From Capronia americana (lineage: Eukaryota > Ascomycota > Eurotiomycetes > Chaetothyriales > Herpotrichiellaceae), in contig JADWQD010000002.1 of assembly GCA_016110215.1 (NCBI GenBank), positions 1-64,000 of the forward strand: a DNA stretch of 64,000 nucleotides. The letters run 5' to 3'. Shown here one piece after another: positions 22,757 to 34,346 of the stretch (position 1 is its first letter; the number at the start of each line of letters is the position of its first letter). A program made the translations under genes and the position numbers. Below the pieces are notes generated by a model. That model saw only the letters and a program-made list of their open reading frames with translations. It was not told where the DNA came from and did not search any database.

Positions 22757-25700
22757 ATGGCCGCCGTCACCATGCCCCCTCCGCCCTCCCTCCCCGACCT
22801 CGATGCGCCTGGTGCCGCTACACTGGAGAGGCATGAAGCCATGTCTCACTCCCTTCCTCCGCCTCAAGTCCACACTCCTCCCACAACCGACGAGGGAAGT
22901 CACAAGGACGATGACGCAGCCTCGAGTTCCTCCCTCTCCGATCTCGGCGACGACATAGAAGACGAAGAGAACAGGATGAGGTTTGAAGAGGCTGCACGCG
23001 CAGGCGCAGAAGCCGAGCAATATTCCGAGGTCAAGCCCGATCGCTACGAGAATGGCGTCCCGATCTTCACCCCAGTAGGTGTCATACCCTAGTTCCCCCC
23101 TCTCCCTCGACGTGATAAACTCAGGCCATGCGGTGCAAATGCTGACAGGCCCGATAATAGACAATGGACCAGTTCCGGGACTTTCAGAAATACGTCAAGG
23201 GCGTGGACCCTTACGGCATGCAATCAGGTATTGTCTTGATTGACCCGCCCGAGGAATGGTATGTCACGGCCGTCCGAGAGTTGCTACGCTTGCTTCGCAT
23301 GACATCTGCTGACTCGGTTGCAGGAAACGTGCCCGCAAGGCCCTGGACGACATGGTCAGGACCATCAAGATTAAAAACCCCATTACCCAAGAATTCCACG
23401 GTGCGCAGGGCATCTACACCCAACGGAACATGGAGAAGATGCGCTCCTATAATCTGCCGCAGTGGAAGGCGCTCTGCGAGCAAACCGAGAATCAACCACC
23501 CGCCAAGCGTGGCGAGAAGCGTCTGAATGCCGACAAGTTACTCGGTCGAGGAATTGCGCGAAACAAAAAGAAAGAGGCTTCGGCTACTCCTGAGGCTTCT
23601 CAGAGAAGGGGTAGCCGAGCAACGACGGTGACGGTCAAGGAAGAACCAACTGATCAGGACTCGACGTTGCTTGCGCCTCCGACCCCTACCAGCCCGGAAG
23701 TTAAGCCAGCCGCACTAGATAACGAAGACAAGGACGACGAGACCACTTCGAACGCCGCTGCAACCCCAACCCCGGCAAAGAGACCCAGAGGGCGCCCGCC
23801 TGGGTCTGGCAAATCAAGAGGCCGACCGTCCAAAAATCCTGCTGCGAAGAAGGAAGCTTCCGGAAATGCCAAAGGCTCGGAAACCACCGTTGCGGCTCGA
23901 CGCCTACGGAATGCCCAGGTGGCCAACGACGACATCGATGAGGAAGCTTTCCAAGACTTTGACTATCGGGTCTACGACAACGATCAATGGACAGCCGAGC
24001 GTTGCGAAGAACTTGAAGACAAGTACTGGAAGAGCTTGAACTTTAGCAATCCCATGTACGCTGCCGACATGCCAGGCTCTTTGTTCGACAACGACACCCA
24101 AGAGTGGAACGTTGCCAAGCTGCCCAACCTGCTTGATCTGCTGGGAGCACCTATTCCCGGTGTCAACACAGCATATCTATACCTTGGAATGTGGCGCGCT
24201 ACCTTTGCCTGGCACTTGGAAGACGTGGATCTCTACAGCATCAACTACATCCACTTCGGCGCCCCCAAGCAGTGGTACAGCATTTCTCAGAAGGACGCTC
24301 CGAAGTTCGAGGCGGCCATGAAATCCATATGGTCGTCGGATGCCAAAGCTTGCGACCAGTTCCTGCGACACAAGACTTACCTCGTCTCGCCATCGATCCT
24401 GAAGTCCAAGTTTGGGGTCAACGTCAACAGAGTCGTCCACAGAGAGGGTCAGTTCGTCATCACCTTCCCCATCGGTTATCACTCCGGTTACAATCTAGGC
24501 TACAACTGTGCCGAGTCTGTTAATTTTGCCATCGACAATTGGTTGCAGTATGGTAAGACCGCTCGCAAATGCCAGTGCGAGGCCGATAGTGTCTTTATCG
24601 ATGTCGATTGGTTTGTGCGCAAGATGAACGGGGAACCCTCACCGGAGTTCGAGGAAGTCGAGGTCACCGATGATGAAGATGACGACGAGCCGACCGACCT
24701 GCCGACCCCTCCGAGCGACAAGATCAAGATAAAAATAGGCACGAAGAGGAAACGAGGTCAGAAAGACCTTGGACCGAACAAGAAGTTGAAGAAGATCAAG
24801 ATCCGGAAGGTCAGCAAGAACCAGCCTTGTTGTCTCTGTCCGAACGACTTCTCCTGGGAAGAGCTTCTGCCAACATCGCTCGGCCAGCGAGCGCATAGGA
24901 CGTGTGCCATGTATACACCCGAGACTTACATCGCCACCAAGGACGGGAAAGAGATGGTCTACAACGTCGAGAACATCATCAAAGACCGGTTGGAACTCAA
25001 GTGCCACGAGTGTCGGCAGAAGAAAGGCTCATGCTTCCAATGCTCTTCTGCCAAATGCACCAAAGCTTACCACGCCACCTGTGCCATGCAAGCTGGCGTT
25101 CAGGTCGACAAAGGGCCCATCGCTGTTTGGCACGAGGGTGTTGAGTACCGCGATATCGGCTTCGATTGGAGGTGTCGTCTTCATCGTACAGTCAAACGGA
25201 CGAGGATCACCAGTGAAATGTCTGCTTGCAACCACGCCAACAGCTGCTGGAAGAACGCCGAATTCCGACAATATCTGTTCAATCTCAAAGAAGGCGAGCT
25301 CATTCAATACCAGGCGACTAATTCCGACGACATTGAAGCAGGTCTCGTTATCGCCAGTTACGATCCAGGACAGGATTCGGTCTTGGTGAAGGTCTTGCCA
25401 GATCTGAAACAAGTCAAGGAAGTGGAGCCGACAACAATATTGTTTGTTGACAGCGCAACATCCTGTCTTCAGAGGCCGTCTGCTAATGCCCTCGACCTTC
25501 CCGAGGATCTTCAAGGCAAGACTGCTTCACTTCCCGAATCGACCGAGAAGAAGCCCAGTCCGGGCGATTTATTCACTGAAACGCCAAGAACCGAATGGGA
25601 AGAATTTGTTTCTGCCGCACCTCCTCTCAACACAGCTCAGAAGCCCGTCAATCTAGCGAAGGAGAAGCAGTTGTGGCTCTATCTTAGCGACAGGTCGACA

Positions 25701-27569
25701 GATACGAAGGCGTTCTACACGGCAGATCCCAACAAGCGTGTTCATGACCCTGCATCGAACTTCCTCGACCTCGTCATGCCTCCGAAGCCGATCATGGCAC
25801 CACCGCCGCAACCCAAGCGCCAATCCCTCTCTGCATCTTATCCCTTGGCGACTGTGGCTGCGAAGAACGCTGCAATAGCATCCGCACGGCAAAGCAGTCA
25901 GAAACAAGTCCAGCAGACTCCGAGATATCCCACTCTGCCAGGGACGTTTAGCGGGACGACGCACAATCTTACGGGTAATCCCCAGGTCAAACCAATTCAG
26001 ATGAAGCCAGCACAATATAAGGACATCACCACTGCTCAAGAAGCTCGGATCAATGAACAAGCTCGCATATTGCAACGGCAGCAGGCTAAGGCTCAACAAC
26101 TTGTCTCTGCCGAGCATAGGCCTGGTTCTATGGGTCATACGAGCATCGGCGTTGACCACGACGCTGTTCAGCGGCAAAGACAATTCCAGCAAACCGCATC
26201 TCAACATGCGAAGCACATGAAGGAATGGTCCAATGATCCGTCACTACCACCGCTCAAGCAGTATGAGCCTTTCCCGAGCTTTGACTCCCTGGACAACAAC
26301 GGACAATACGGACCTTCAATGATGACATCCAATTTACGAACACAACAGTACCAGTACAGCAGCGATTGGATGGACCCTGCCGCTGCCAACCGGGGTTCGA
26401 GCTCCGGCTACCCTCAAAACACAGGACTTGACTCTGTGCTTCCCCAATACGGTCAACCTCAATCGCCAGCGGCCTCCCCCTTCCCTTCGTATGTGCAGCA
26501 ATCCCACCTTCAGTTCCCTTATCATGGTCACACCAACCCAATAGCGCAGCCATCTTCAGGCTCAAGCACTCCGTATCAACAACCGCGGCTCGACTCTATC
26601 CGGGCAGCTGCGAGTCAGCCACCTCCGCCTCCTCCTTCAGCAGAAGTCGAACGTCAGCGACGGATATCCAATCCCGCATACCCTTTCAAGAGCCCTGATC
26701 AAATCAAGGCGCAAAAGGAAGCGCACCAAAACTCGCCGCCGGGTAGCAGACCTGGCAGTTCATATATGCTATCCAGTCCCGCTATGCAGCACCAGCAGTC
26801 TTTCAATATGCATTCGGGTTCATCTACGGCGAGTCCGGCTATGCAGCCCCTGGATCCGCAGAATCCGCCGCAGTTTATCAATCCCAATGCGACACAGATC
26901 AGTCCACCTGGATCCAGCGCTGGTCGCCGCTCTACGAGGAATAGCTTTTCCACCGTGCTCGGGCTGAGCTCTACCATGACTGCATCTGCTAACATGGGCC
27001 TCAGAAGAACGCATTCTATGGACATGATGGATCTGGATATGACCCATGACATGGCCCCCTTCCCGGCCGCCAACTTGAACTCGATGCAAATGCAGATCAG
27101 CAATTATGTGGCCAAGCGCTCCATCTTCGACCCTTTGAATCCCCACAACTCCAGCGGGTCGATTTCGCAATCGGCCAAGTCCGGGCATGTCATCCCTCAA
27201 CTAATCCCTCAAGCACACCTCCTTCCTAGCCTTCCTCCCATGGCGACCCCCTCCCCTCTGCTTCTCCAATCACTTGAAAAGCGGCCCCTTGCCCCTTCAG
27301 GCCTGCTAGACAACGACAGGCCCATTCCCGCTCAATTCGCCGATTGGCAGGCTCGAGGCGGGTTCTGGGGGAAAGTCTCGGCATACTACATCCAGAAGCA
27401 TCAGGGGATGGCGAGTGTGTATACCAGCCCATTTAGGAAGATGGACGAGAAGCAGAACGCTTGGGACGGGAAGGAGAAGGGATTGGCCGAGCGATATTTT
27501 GAAGGACTTGATTGGGAGCTGAGGGCGAAGGTTGATGAGGTTAGAGGCCAGATGGGACGGAGGCCTTGA
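22757..27569 (+). CDS. kdmA: JmjN-JmjC-PHD histone demethylase, KDM4/JMJD2 family
   Basis: Exons 22757-23074, 23161-23258 and 23324-27569 encode 1553 residues. KDM4 enzymes are Fe(II)/2-oxoglutarate dioxygenases that remove methyl groups from H3K9me2/3 and H3K36me2/3. JmjN spans about residues 100-160 (GVPIFTPTMDQFRDFQKYV crosses intron 1, and intron 2 splits the tryptophan of PPEEW). An AT-hook-like RGRPPGSGKSRGRPSK lies near 294. JmjC covers about 399-567, with iron ligands H435 and E437 (WHLEDVD) and H523 (YHSGYN) all intact, so activity is expected. An extended PHD module runs about 640-755 (CCLCPNDF to CRLH). The C-terminal half is Gln/Pro/Ser-rich and disordered. The fungal counterpart I know is Aspergillus nidulans KdmA; the symbol is by family analogy. 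Confidence 0.93.
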
Positions 27570-28331
27570 GGACCGTGTATTACTGCCTTTCTGCGAAGCG
27601 CCTGGACGATGTTGGGGACAAGAAATGGTCAACATGATAACCATTGACATACATTTTTGCATGATTGACCTGGAAGATTTGATGAACGGTTGATATGTTT
27701 AGGGATACGGGGAATACCGCACGGTATGTTGGTGTGGCCCTCATGAGGGGAGCAGCCATTTTGCATCAGACGAGGCGAGACGAGACGACAGACGAACAGG
27801 CTCCTTGTCGAGGTTGAAACAACCCACCATCTCCAGCGAGATGCATTTCAGCTGAAATCCGCTTCGCGTATGTTGTGTTTGGGTTCATGCCGCGATGCAT
27901 ACCTAGCTAGCTAGTAGTTAGATTACTGATCGAACAGCTTCGATCACAATTCCAGAAAAAAATATTCAAAATCAATTGTATATTGAATTCGGCGGGAGGG
28001 TGGCACCATTGCCGCCAAGTTGATTAACGAGCACGCAATAACCACCGTTGTGAATTCAACCTAAGACTTCCATACGCGTACGGGCGGAGGAATGTGTCCG
28101 ATGACCGCAATAAAGAGGGTTCACGGAATAATGTGAAAATACGTGTACTTCCATTCCTCATCCTCGCGACTCACCCACCACGACGCTTCTTCGACGTGGA
28201 AAGAAGTTGGAAACAACAGATTACTGTTTCCCCGCATCAAATTAATTACCTCGTACCTTATTGCCAGTTCACTTCTGGCTCTCCCACCGCTCTGTTCTCT
28301 CTCACACACACACTCAAGTGAGATATTACAA

Positions 28332-28356
28332 CAAACAAACAAACAAACAAACAAAC
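28332..28356. repeat. (AAAC)n microsatellite
   Basis: About six tandem AAAC units in intergenic DNA; simple slippage repeat. Confidence 0.9.
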
Positions 28357-28536
28357 AGAACAACCTAACTCACCTTTCTAAACCTTCATATGCAAAGATC
28401 GACATAATTCATCCTTGGTCACAGGACGTCCGCTAGGTTCTGTGGTCAAGCTGAGTGTTGCAACATTTCTTGGCCATGAGCTGTCCGCCTATGTGGCTAT
28501 GCGTCTTACTCAACCTTGTACTTGCGAACACATTAT

Positions 28537-28602
28537 TATATCCGATAAGTACTCCGTACACATAGCACGTATCATAAAGCAGTGACGTACTTATCGGATA
28601 TA
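28537..28602. repeat. Perfect 16-bp inverted repeat with 34-nt spacer
   Basis: The arm at 28537-28552 (TATATCCGATAAGTAC) is matched exactly by its reverse complement at 28587-28602. In RNA it would form a stable hairpin. There is no neighbouring transposase, target-site duplication or gene end close enough to explain it. Confidence 0.85.
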
Positions 28603-28899
28603 GGAAATGGCCTCTTGCCAGCTCGGTATCTGCTAGTCGCACAGCCACATTGCTTTACGTCGTTGCTGCCTCCATTCCTTTCCTGCTGACGAGTATCTGT
28701 TGCTTGTCGAATGATGCTCCTCCGTAGGAAGCGCGACATTCTCGACCTTCACGGCAGAAATGACAGAAATGACCCACTTAACCTAATGGAAGAAGGAACA
28801 GCAAAAGGGAACTATGTCTTGCCATCATTGAAGAGGGATCAAAGGCTAAGCTGTTGGGAGTGGTCTCTGTCCTGCCTAGGGTCAACATGTTCCACACTG

Positions 28900-29861
28900 T
28901 CACAACCTATCATGGAGTCCGTTCAGCCAGACAGAGAACCTCAGCTCCCGCTTCTTCAGGTCTCCTGTCTTGGCCTTGTATTCCTCAACATTTCCAGACG
29001 TCGAGGCTGGTACTACAATGCCCGTGGCTGTGGGTTGAGGGAGCCATTCATCACGTTGCGCAAGTATCATCGTTGCCTCGGCGGCCAGGGCACTGGTGAT
29101 CCCAAGCTCCGAAGTCCAATCGATGGAGGACAACGTTTCCTGTACAGAAGATGTCAGTCGAATTCCCGCGACGGCTGTGACTGCTTGGACTGACCGATCC
29201 TGACCAGAAATGGGAACAAACGGAGTATCCGAGAATGTTTGACTCTGCCGCCGTCGTCCTCTTGCAGCTCACGTTGCCATTATACTGGCATTCCGAGAAT
29301 AAGGAGTATATCGGCGGCTGACACGCACACGAAATGTATGACAGGCTCGAAGTGGGTAGATGTTTCTGCGAGCACAGGTTTGTTTCGCGGTCTGCGCTCA
29401 CACAGCTCAGATACAGCCGACTGCACGCTCCAAAGTCGTACGGATCGGTGATGGTGGGCAGCGCCGGTGTCGTCACAGATGAAGTGATCCGACTGTCACA
29501 GGTGGAATGCCACCGAGCAATCTTTTGGTTGAACTGGTTGTCAAACATATGCGAGGCAAGACAGAGTTGGATGTCGCTCTCGCAGCTGCAAAGACATTAG
29601 CACACGCCCGGCCCGTGACGACCTATCGCCCAACACCTACTCGTAAAGCGAGCTGAGGTACTCCTGCGTACAGTAGCATTCTAGTCGTGCTTCCTCGGAT
29701 TCTTTGGCGTTGCACTCGTCCCTGAGGTCTGTCCATCTGACACAGCCTGAAAGCTCTTTCAGGCCTGAGCTGGGCAAGCAAAATTCCGCTGGGGGGACAA
29801 ATCCGGCGATGCAAAAGGCGATCTTCGTAAGCAAAACCGCGAGGGGAATGAATCTCGTCAT
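28900..29861 (-). CDS. Secreted protein with two tandem eight-cysteine modules, unknown
   Basis: Minus-strand exons 29641-29861, 29195-29585 and 28900-29139 encode 283 residues; both introns are 55 nt. Donors are GTAGGT and GTCAGT. Acceptors are TTTGCAG and TGTACAG, with CTAAT and CTGAC branch sites. Joined phases are exact (LY|D across intron 1, phase 0 at intron 2). A signal peptide (FIPLAVLLTKIAFCIAG) is followed by 16 cysteines in two arrays of eight. Array 1 is C-x11-C-x9-C-x11-C-x-C-x10-C-x6-C-x20-C, and array 2 is C-x6-C-x9-C-x14-C-x-C-x10-C-x7-C-x15-C. The shared x9, CxC and x10 spacings point to an internal duplication. The C-terminal 80 residues lack cysteine. It is not a CFEM or hydrophobin pattern. 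Extracellular or cell-wall role, perhaps an effector, is inference. No GPI signal is seen. Confidence 0.62.
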
Positions 29862-30591
29862 CACTGCTTTCAAGACAAAGAGAGCTTTGGGGTGGTGGAG
29901 GCAGAAAAGTGGTCGAGTGATGGACGAGAGCCTCTACTCCATATCCTACTCCGTGCCGAGTGTCCTGTACCGGTAAGGCTGGCCAAGTATTGCTTCTGGG
30001 CTTGTCGGTGGCTGAGCGGCGCAAGCCACCGACCAAGTCAGCTCACCGACTTCGATCAAACCTCTGTGTGATTGATCTGTTGATTTGTGACTAGCGAAAT
30101 GGGCGTTGTTTGCCCTCGAGGGGACAGGGGGATCCCGTTCCCCGCCGGACAGGCCACTGGAACTCGCACCAAAGCAAAATGAGAGGCGCTCATGGATTTA
30201 CGAGTTGGGCGTCGTTCTCCTGCAACTAACCCCAAGCCTCAATCAATTCCTTGTTTGGTACACTGACGTGCCGTGTTACTATCAGTCTCGGCGAAATCAA
30301 ATACTGCATCGTCTCGAAGGCCATGTTCTTCTCCCAATGTTGTCCGGGGCGCCTTGTTTCAAAAGTATCTATCGAGGTGGTCCCTCCACAGTCGCTGCCT
30401 GCCGACCATTACTTGGATATGAAACGATTCCAGAGAATATTAAATCTCTAATATCAGTGAGCTTCCCTCCGCTCAAAAGTGTACTCAAGAGACAAAGGCG
30501 AGCTCTTTATGCATCGTCGATTCTAATTAACATATATCTAGAACACCCACCCAAGTCAAAGTCACGGCATTAACTCATAAACAGCGTCACG
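29862..30591. other. Divergent promoter region
   Basis: About 730 bp lie between the Cys-rich gene (minus) and the DUF3433 gene (plus). An open frame at 30106-30573 has no ATG start and no family resemblance. No clear motifs. Confidence 0.5.
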
Positions 30592-33058
30592 ATGGTGGCA
30601 CAAGGACCAACACCATTATTAAGCCCTTCGAATCCAATCGACGTTACTGAAGAAGCGCCGAGCCTTGTTGAATCACAAAAGCGCTGTCATGGAGGGGAGC
30701 TGTCGACTCACTCTGCAGTTGTGGGATATCCCCCGACTGGGCCTGCTGATGTCCAAACCCTGGTAAATGAAGACGAGCTCTCTAGTCAAAGCCAGAGCCA
30801 GCCCCAACAAGTCATCGAACAAGTTGTTCACGCGACAATGGGACACGCTGGCCAGTCGATTGCAGCGGGGGAAACAGACGTGCGTTCCCAAAGTACCGAG
30901 CCAGAGACTGGTCTAGTGAATAATTTGCGCAGTTCGGAGACGAATGTGCGGGATAGCATCCAGAGCGTTAACTCCTTGCAGGTAGGAGCATCAGGACAGC
31001 CAGCAGAGCCAGCAGAANNNNNNNNNNNNNNNNNNNNNNNNNNNNNNNNNNNNNNNNNNNNNNNNNNNNNNNNNNNNNNNNNNNNNNNNNNNNNNNNNNN
31101 NNNNNNNNNNNNNNNNACCAGCAGAACCAGCAGAACCAGCAGAACCAGCAGAACCAGCAGAACCAGCAGAACCAGCAGAACCAGCAGAACCAGCAGAACC
31201 AGGTTCAGACTCAGAAGTTGGACCAGATTCAGAAGCTGCATCGGTCGCAACTTCAGAGCTCGGGCTTCAAATGAGAGATCCTGGGCCAGGAGCCGTCGGA
31301 AACAATCCAGCGGACACAGAAGAGTGGAGGTCGTGGAAAATCAGTAAAAAATGGCTCTCATTCCTTGGGCTAGTCAACCTCTCTTTTATTGTGACGATAC
31401 TCAGTCTCGATTCTTACTCACGGAAGAACTTTGGTTTTCTGGAGCTTGGGAAAGCCCCTTCATTTCTCACGCACGACAAAGCCGTCGAACAAGCAATCTG
31501 GTCGCAGGGTATCCTGTATACTGCATTTCCAGCATTTCTCATGACCATGTATCAGACAGGCTGGCACGCCGCAGTCAGTGCATTCGTCAGCAGACAGCCA
31601 TTCGTGGAGCTTGCAAAGCCAAAGGGTCGAGCATCCAGCATCACACTGATGCTGGAATACACGGAGCCTTACATCTTCAGTATATGGTCGGCCCTCAGGA
31701 ACCAACATTCTGTACTGGCTGCGTCGATGCTTTCTTCCGTGGTGCTGGCCTTTGTGGTCGTACCACTTACTTCTTTCCTCTTCACCACCCGGGATTTTGT
31801 GCTAACCAGCACGTTTCCCATCTCAATCAAAGGCCAGTTCAATGCTAGTGTTCTAGGAAACTTGACCGATCTGCCTGACCTTCGTTTTATGGACGCTGCT
31901 GCCGCCATTCTGACCCAGGATGCCAGTCCCTCTCGATGGGCGACTGACACGTATGCCTTTCCTGCGGCGGTGCCCCTTCAACCACCTGGAAATGGCAACA
32001 CGACATACGAGACTGCTGCGTACAGAGCTACAGCAGAATGTGTGTACCTGAAGGAGGAAGATTACCAAAAGAGGATTCTGCTGCCTGGCGACACAGGAAT
32101 CCCAGCGATATCTATCATTATATCGGCCAACGATCGCGGTTGTCCAATATCGAGTGCTCTTAATGTTCAGACAAACCCAGAATCCCCGAATAAGTTTATT
32201 CACTCGTGGACTACGACGACATGCGCTGCGCACGCCGGATGGAGTCGATTCAGCTTCCTCTCTGCACGAGTCACTCCAGATCAAGAGTTGGAGGATTTCG
32301 GCCTCGTGTCGTGCATGACCTTTTACTATAATGCCACAGGGAACCTGACCGTCAGCTGGCAAGATGATAATATGCCTTCCTCCAGAAATGCTCCGCAAAT
32401 CAAGACTTTCAACACTAGCACAGTCAGCGAGATGAAAGCAGACACTCTGTGGCTCTACTTTGAATGGGGCATGCAAGCTGCGGGCTGTTACGACCCGGCC
32501 AAGGAGATTGAGAGTGACAACGAGTTTGGCCGACAGGTGTATCGCGTTGCCAAATCGCGGAATTCGACACATCCACTTGTTCCAGAGACCATTATAGACG
32601 CGGCCCAAGCTCTCTTCACCACCTCGTATGCCGGGTTTGCAAGCGCATATCTTCTGCCGACCACCACAGATGCCCCTGTGCAACGGCTGGGAACGATGTC
32701 AATCCAGCCCACTCGACTGACTGTTGTCACCCCCATTGCCATCATCGTTGTGACTATCCTTCTCATTGTCGGCGTTTTAAACGTCACACTATTCATCTAT
32801 GGCCAGCAGAAATCAATCCTGAGAGAAGAGCCCGTGGGGATGCTTGCCACCGCTGCAATTCTGCACGGGAGTATCGACGTTGACATTGCCATTGCCGGAC
32901 TGTTGGAGAATCCAGAATGCAGGAATAGACCAAATACGGTGGCCCAGGGCAATCGGGAGTTCAGAAGACTGCTCTGGAGATATAATGGTTCCAAGATCGT
33001 CTCGAGTCCTGGACACCTCGGAAATCAGCCAACTGGACTGCCGCCGGTTGCGCCCTAA
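30592..33058 (+). CDS. DUF3433-type fungal membrane protein with (PAE)n repeat, interrupted by an assembly gap
   Basis: The ATG at 30592 opens a Ser/Gln/Glu-rich N-terminal region that runs into PAEPAE and then the N run at 31018-31116. After the gap, nine more 9-bp units encode PAE, followed by an acidic stretch and the membrane part. The pre-gap and post-gap frames differ as written, because the N run does not reflect the true missing length, so the exact protein is unknown. The membrane part has four hydrophobic spans (from SFLGLVNLSFIVTI, ILYTAFPAFLMTMY, LSSVVLAFVVVPLTSFLF and IAIIVVTILLIVGVL). A SRQPFVELAKPKGRASS stretch is typical of DUF3433 proteins. Between spans 3 and 4 is a long loop of about 280 residues with several N-x-S/T sites, probably extracellular. 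Function is unknown for the family. Confidence 0.75.
31000..31198 (+). repeat. Coding 9-bp tandem repeat CCAGCAGAA (PAE), collapsed
   Basis: Two units lie before the N run and nine perfect units after it (31118-31198). The repeat encodes Pro-Ala-Glu. The gap sits inside the array, so the copy number is unresolved and probably variable between strains. Confidence 0.95.
31018..31116. other. Assembly gap, 99 N
   Basis: Ninety-nine unresolved bases inside a tandem repeat within a coding region. To keep the frame open the true missing length must be 2 modulo 3, so 99 is a placeholder or estimate. Confidence 0.99.
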
Positions 33059-34346
33059 GGATGGCCTGTATAACAATGAGATTAACTACGAGGCTTTCTT
33101 TCAAGGAAGGAAGTCTCGACTTTGAGCCTTAGCAACGACCGACCGATCATCCGCCTGCCTGGTTTGATGTTAGCAACCCCCGCTGCTGCCTGACCTGGCC
33201 ACGAACACCAAGGCCTTGCTTGATGAGGCTGAAACCACCTCAGCATCCCTGTTAATGTTGCTGTTGGGTATCTCTGTGACCGAGCCGCGAACTCCTTGTC
33301 AATGACGATCAGCAATGGAAACCCTCCCCCAATGAACGGGGAATTCGGTTCATCCGGCTTAGCAACGTAGCAGAGGACGTAGCAGGGGACGTAGCAGAGG
33401 GCCATCCTCTTAGGATCCCCATCATAGATTTGACCCGGGTAGAGGTACTGCGAGGCTGGGTGTGCGCAACGCAGGCGAGGCGCGTGTGAGATAGGAGCCC
33501 AAACGGGAGCCTCACTGGGATGTGAGAGAGTAGGGCCGCGCAGGGAGAGGCGCGAGGGAGCGCGGCAGGAGCGGGCCACAGGCGTGAGAGAGTAAAAGAG
33601 AGTGAGAGGTGAGCCAGAAAGAGAGAAAGGGAGCAGAAGGGAGCAGACGAGAGGGCGAGTTCGACATAAATAGTCGCTACCAGGGGCGCAAAACGGGATC
33701 GATGCTCCTGTGATGTCGCACGCTTTCGAAATGGGCTTTCACCGACGTTCCCTACCTTTCCTTCGTGATTTAGCGGAGAGATCAGTCGGCAAAACAAAAA
33801 AACAACACAGACACACACAGACGATGGCCGTGTTTAAGCAATGTCCGGTCTTCCAAATCCTGTCCGGGGAAGGGAGGGCATACTGGCGGTATGCTGACTG
33901 GAATTGGACGATACGCATGCTTGTGCAGACCCGCGAATGCCAATTCATGTATTAAAGCGCTATGTGAATGATCTGTGGTGAAGCCATATATGCCTTATGA
34001 TAGCTATCGTAAACCCCCTCAATTCCGCCTTGCCGTCTGTGTGCCCGAATGGTAATTGAAAAAGCTGTTGCCTGTCATAAACACAGGGAGATAGTCCTGA
34101 TTGGGGTTGCGGCCATATCTATCATGAGCGAGACCCACCCGACGGCTCTCCCTTCTTCGATGCTGGGAGAATCGTAGACGATATGGCTTGAGCTGGTGGG
34201 AGTAGGTAATGCTGCATCATGGTGTCAGATGGTCAGAGGAACGAAATAAACCCAGGAGAAGTCCGCGAGATGCGGATGAACCGACGACTATCGCCTTCTC
34301 GCATTTTCTACAGCTGCAAAGAACAGTAGCGCCCACAGCTCTCCCC
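33059..34346. other. Convergent 3' regions with short tandem repeat
   Basis: About 1.3 kb between the DUF3433 gene and the minus-strand 517-residue gene. It holds a 12-bp tandem repeat (separate entry) and a purine-rich stretch at 33540-33660. No supported gene. Confidence 0.5.
33367..33402. repeat. Three tandem 12-bp units (GTAGCAGAGGAC-like)
   Basis: Three adjacent 12-bp units differ at one position each; intergenic. Confidence 0.85.

Larger units (their letters stand above)
27570..28899. other. Intergenic with AT-rich patches and an inverted repeat
   Basis: This lies 3' of the KDM4-like gene. It contains an AT-rich segment at about 27950-27990, an (AAAC)n microsatellite and a perfect 16-bp inverted repeat, listed separately. 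No supported gene. Confidence 0.55.

Noticed and set aside
28332..28356. AAAC array as a possible CRISPR or telomere-like repeat
   Set aside because: Simple tetranucleotide slippage repeat, no spacers, and internal location.
30106..30573. 155-codon plus-strand open frame before the DUF3433 gene
   Set aside because: No ATG start and no similarity; it lies in the divergent promoter region.
30828..31250. Minus-strand open frame reading Leu-Val-Leu repeats across the N run
   Set aside because: It is the reverse complement of the PAE coding repeat and depends on N bases; the plus-strand gene explains the sequence.
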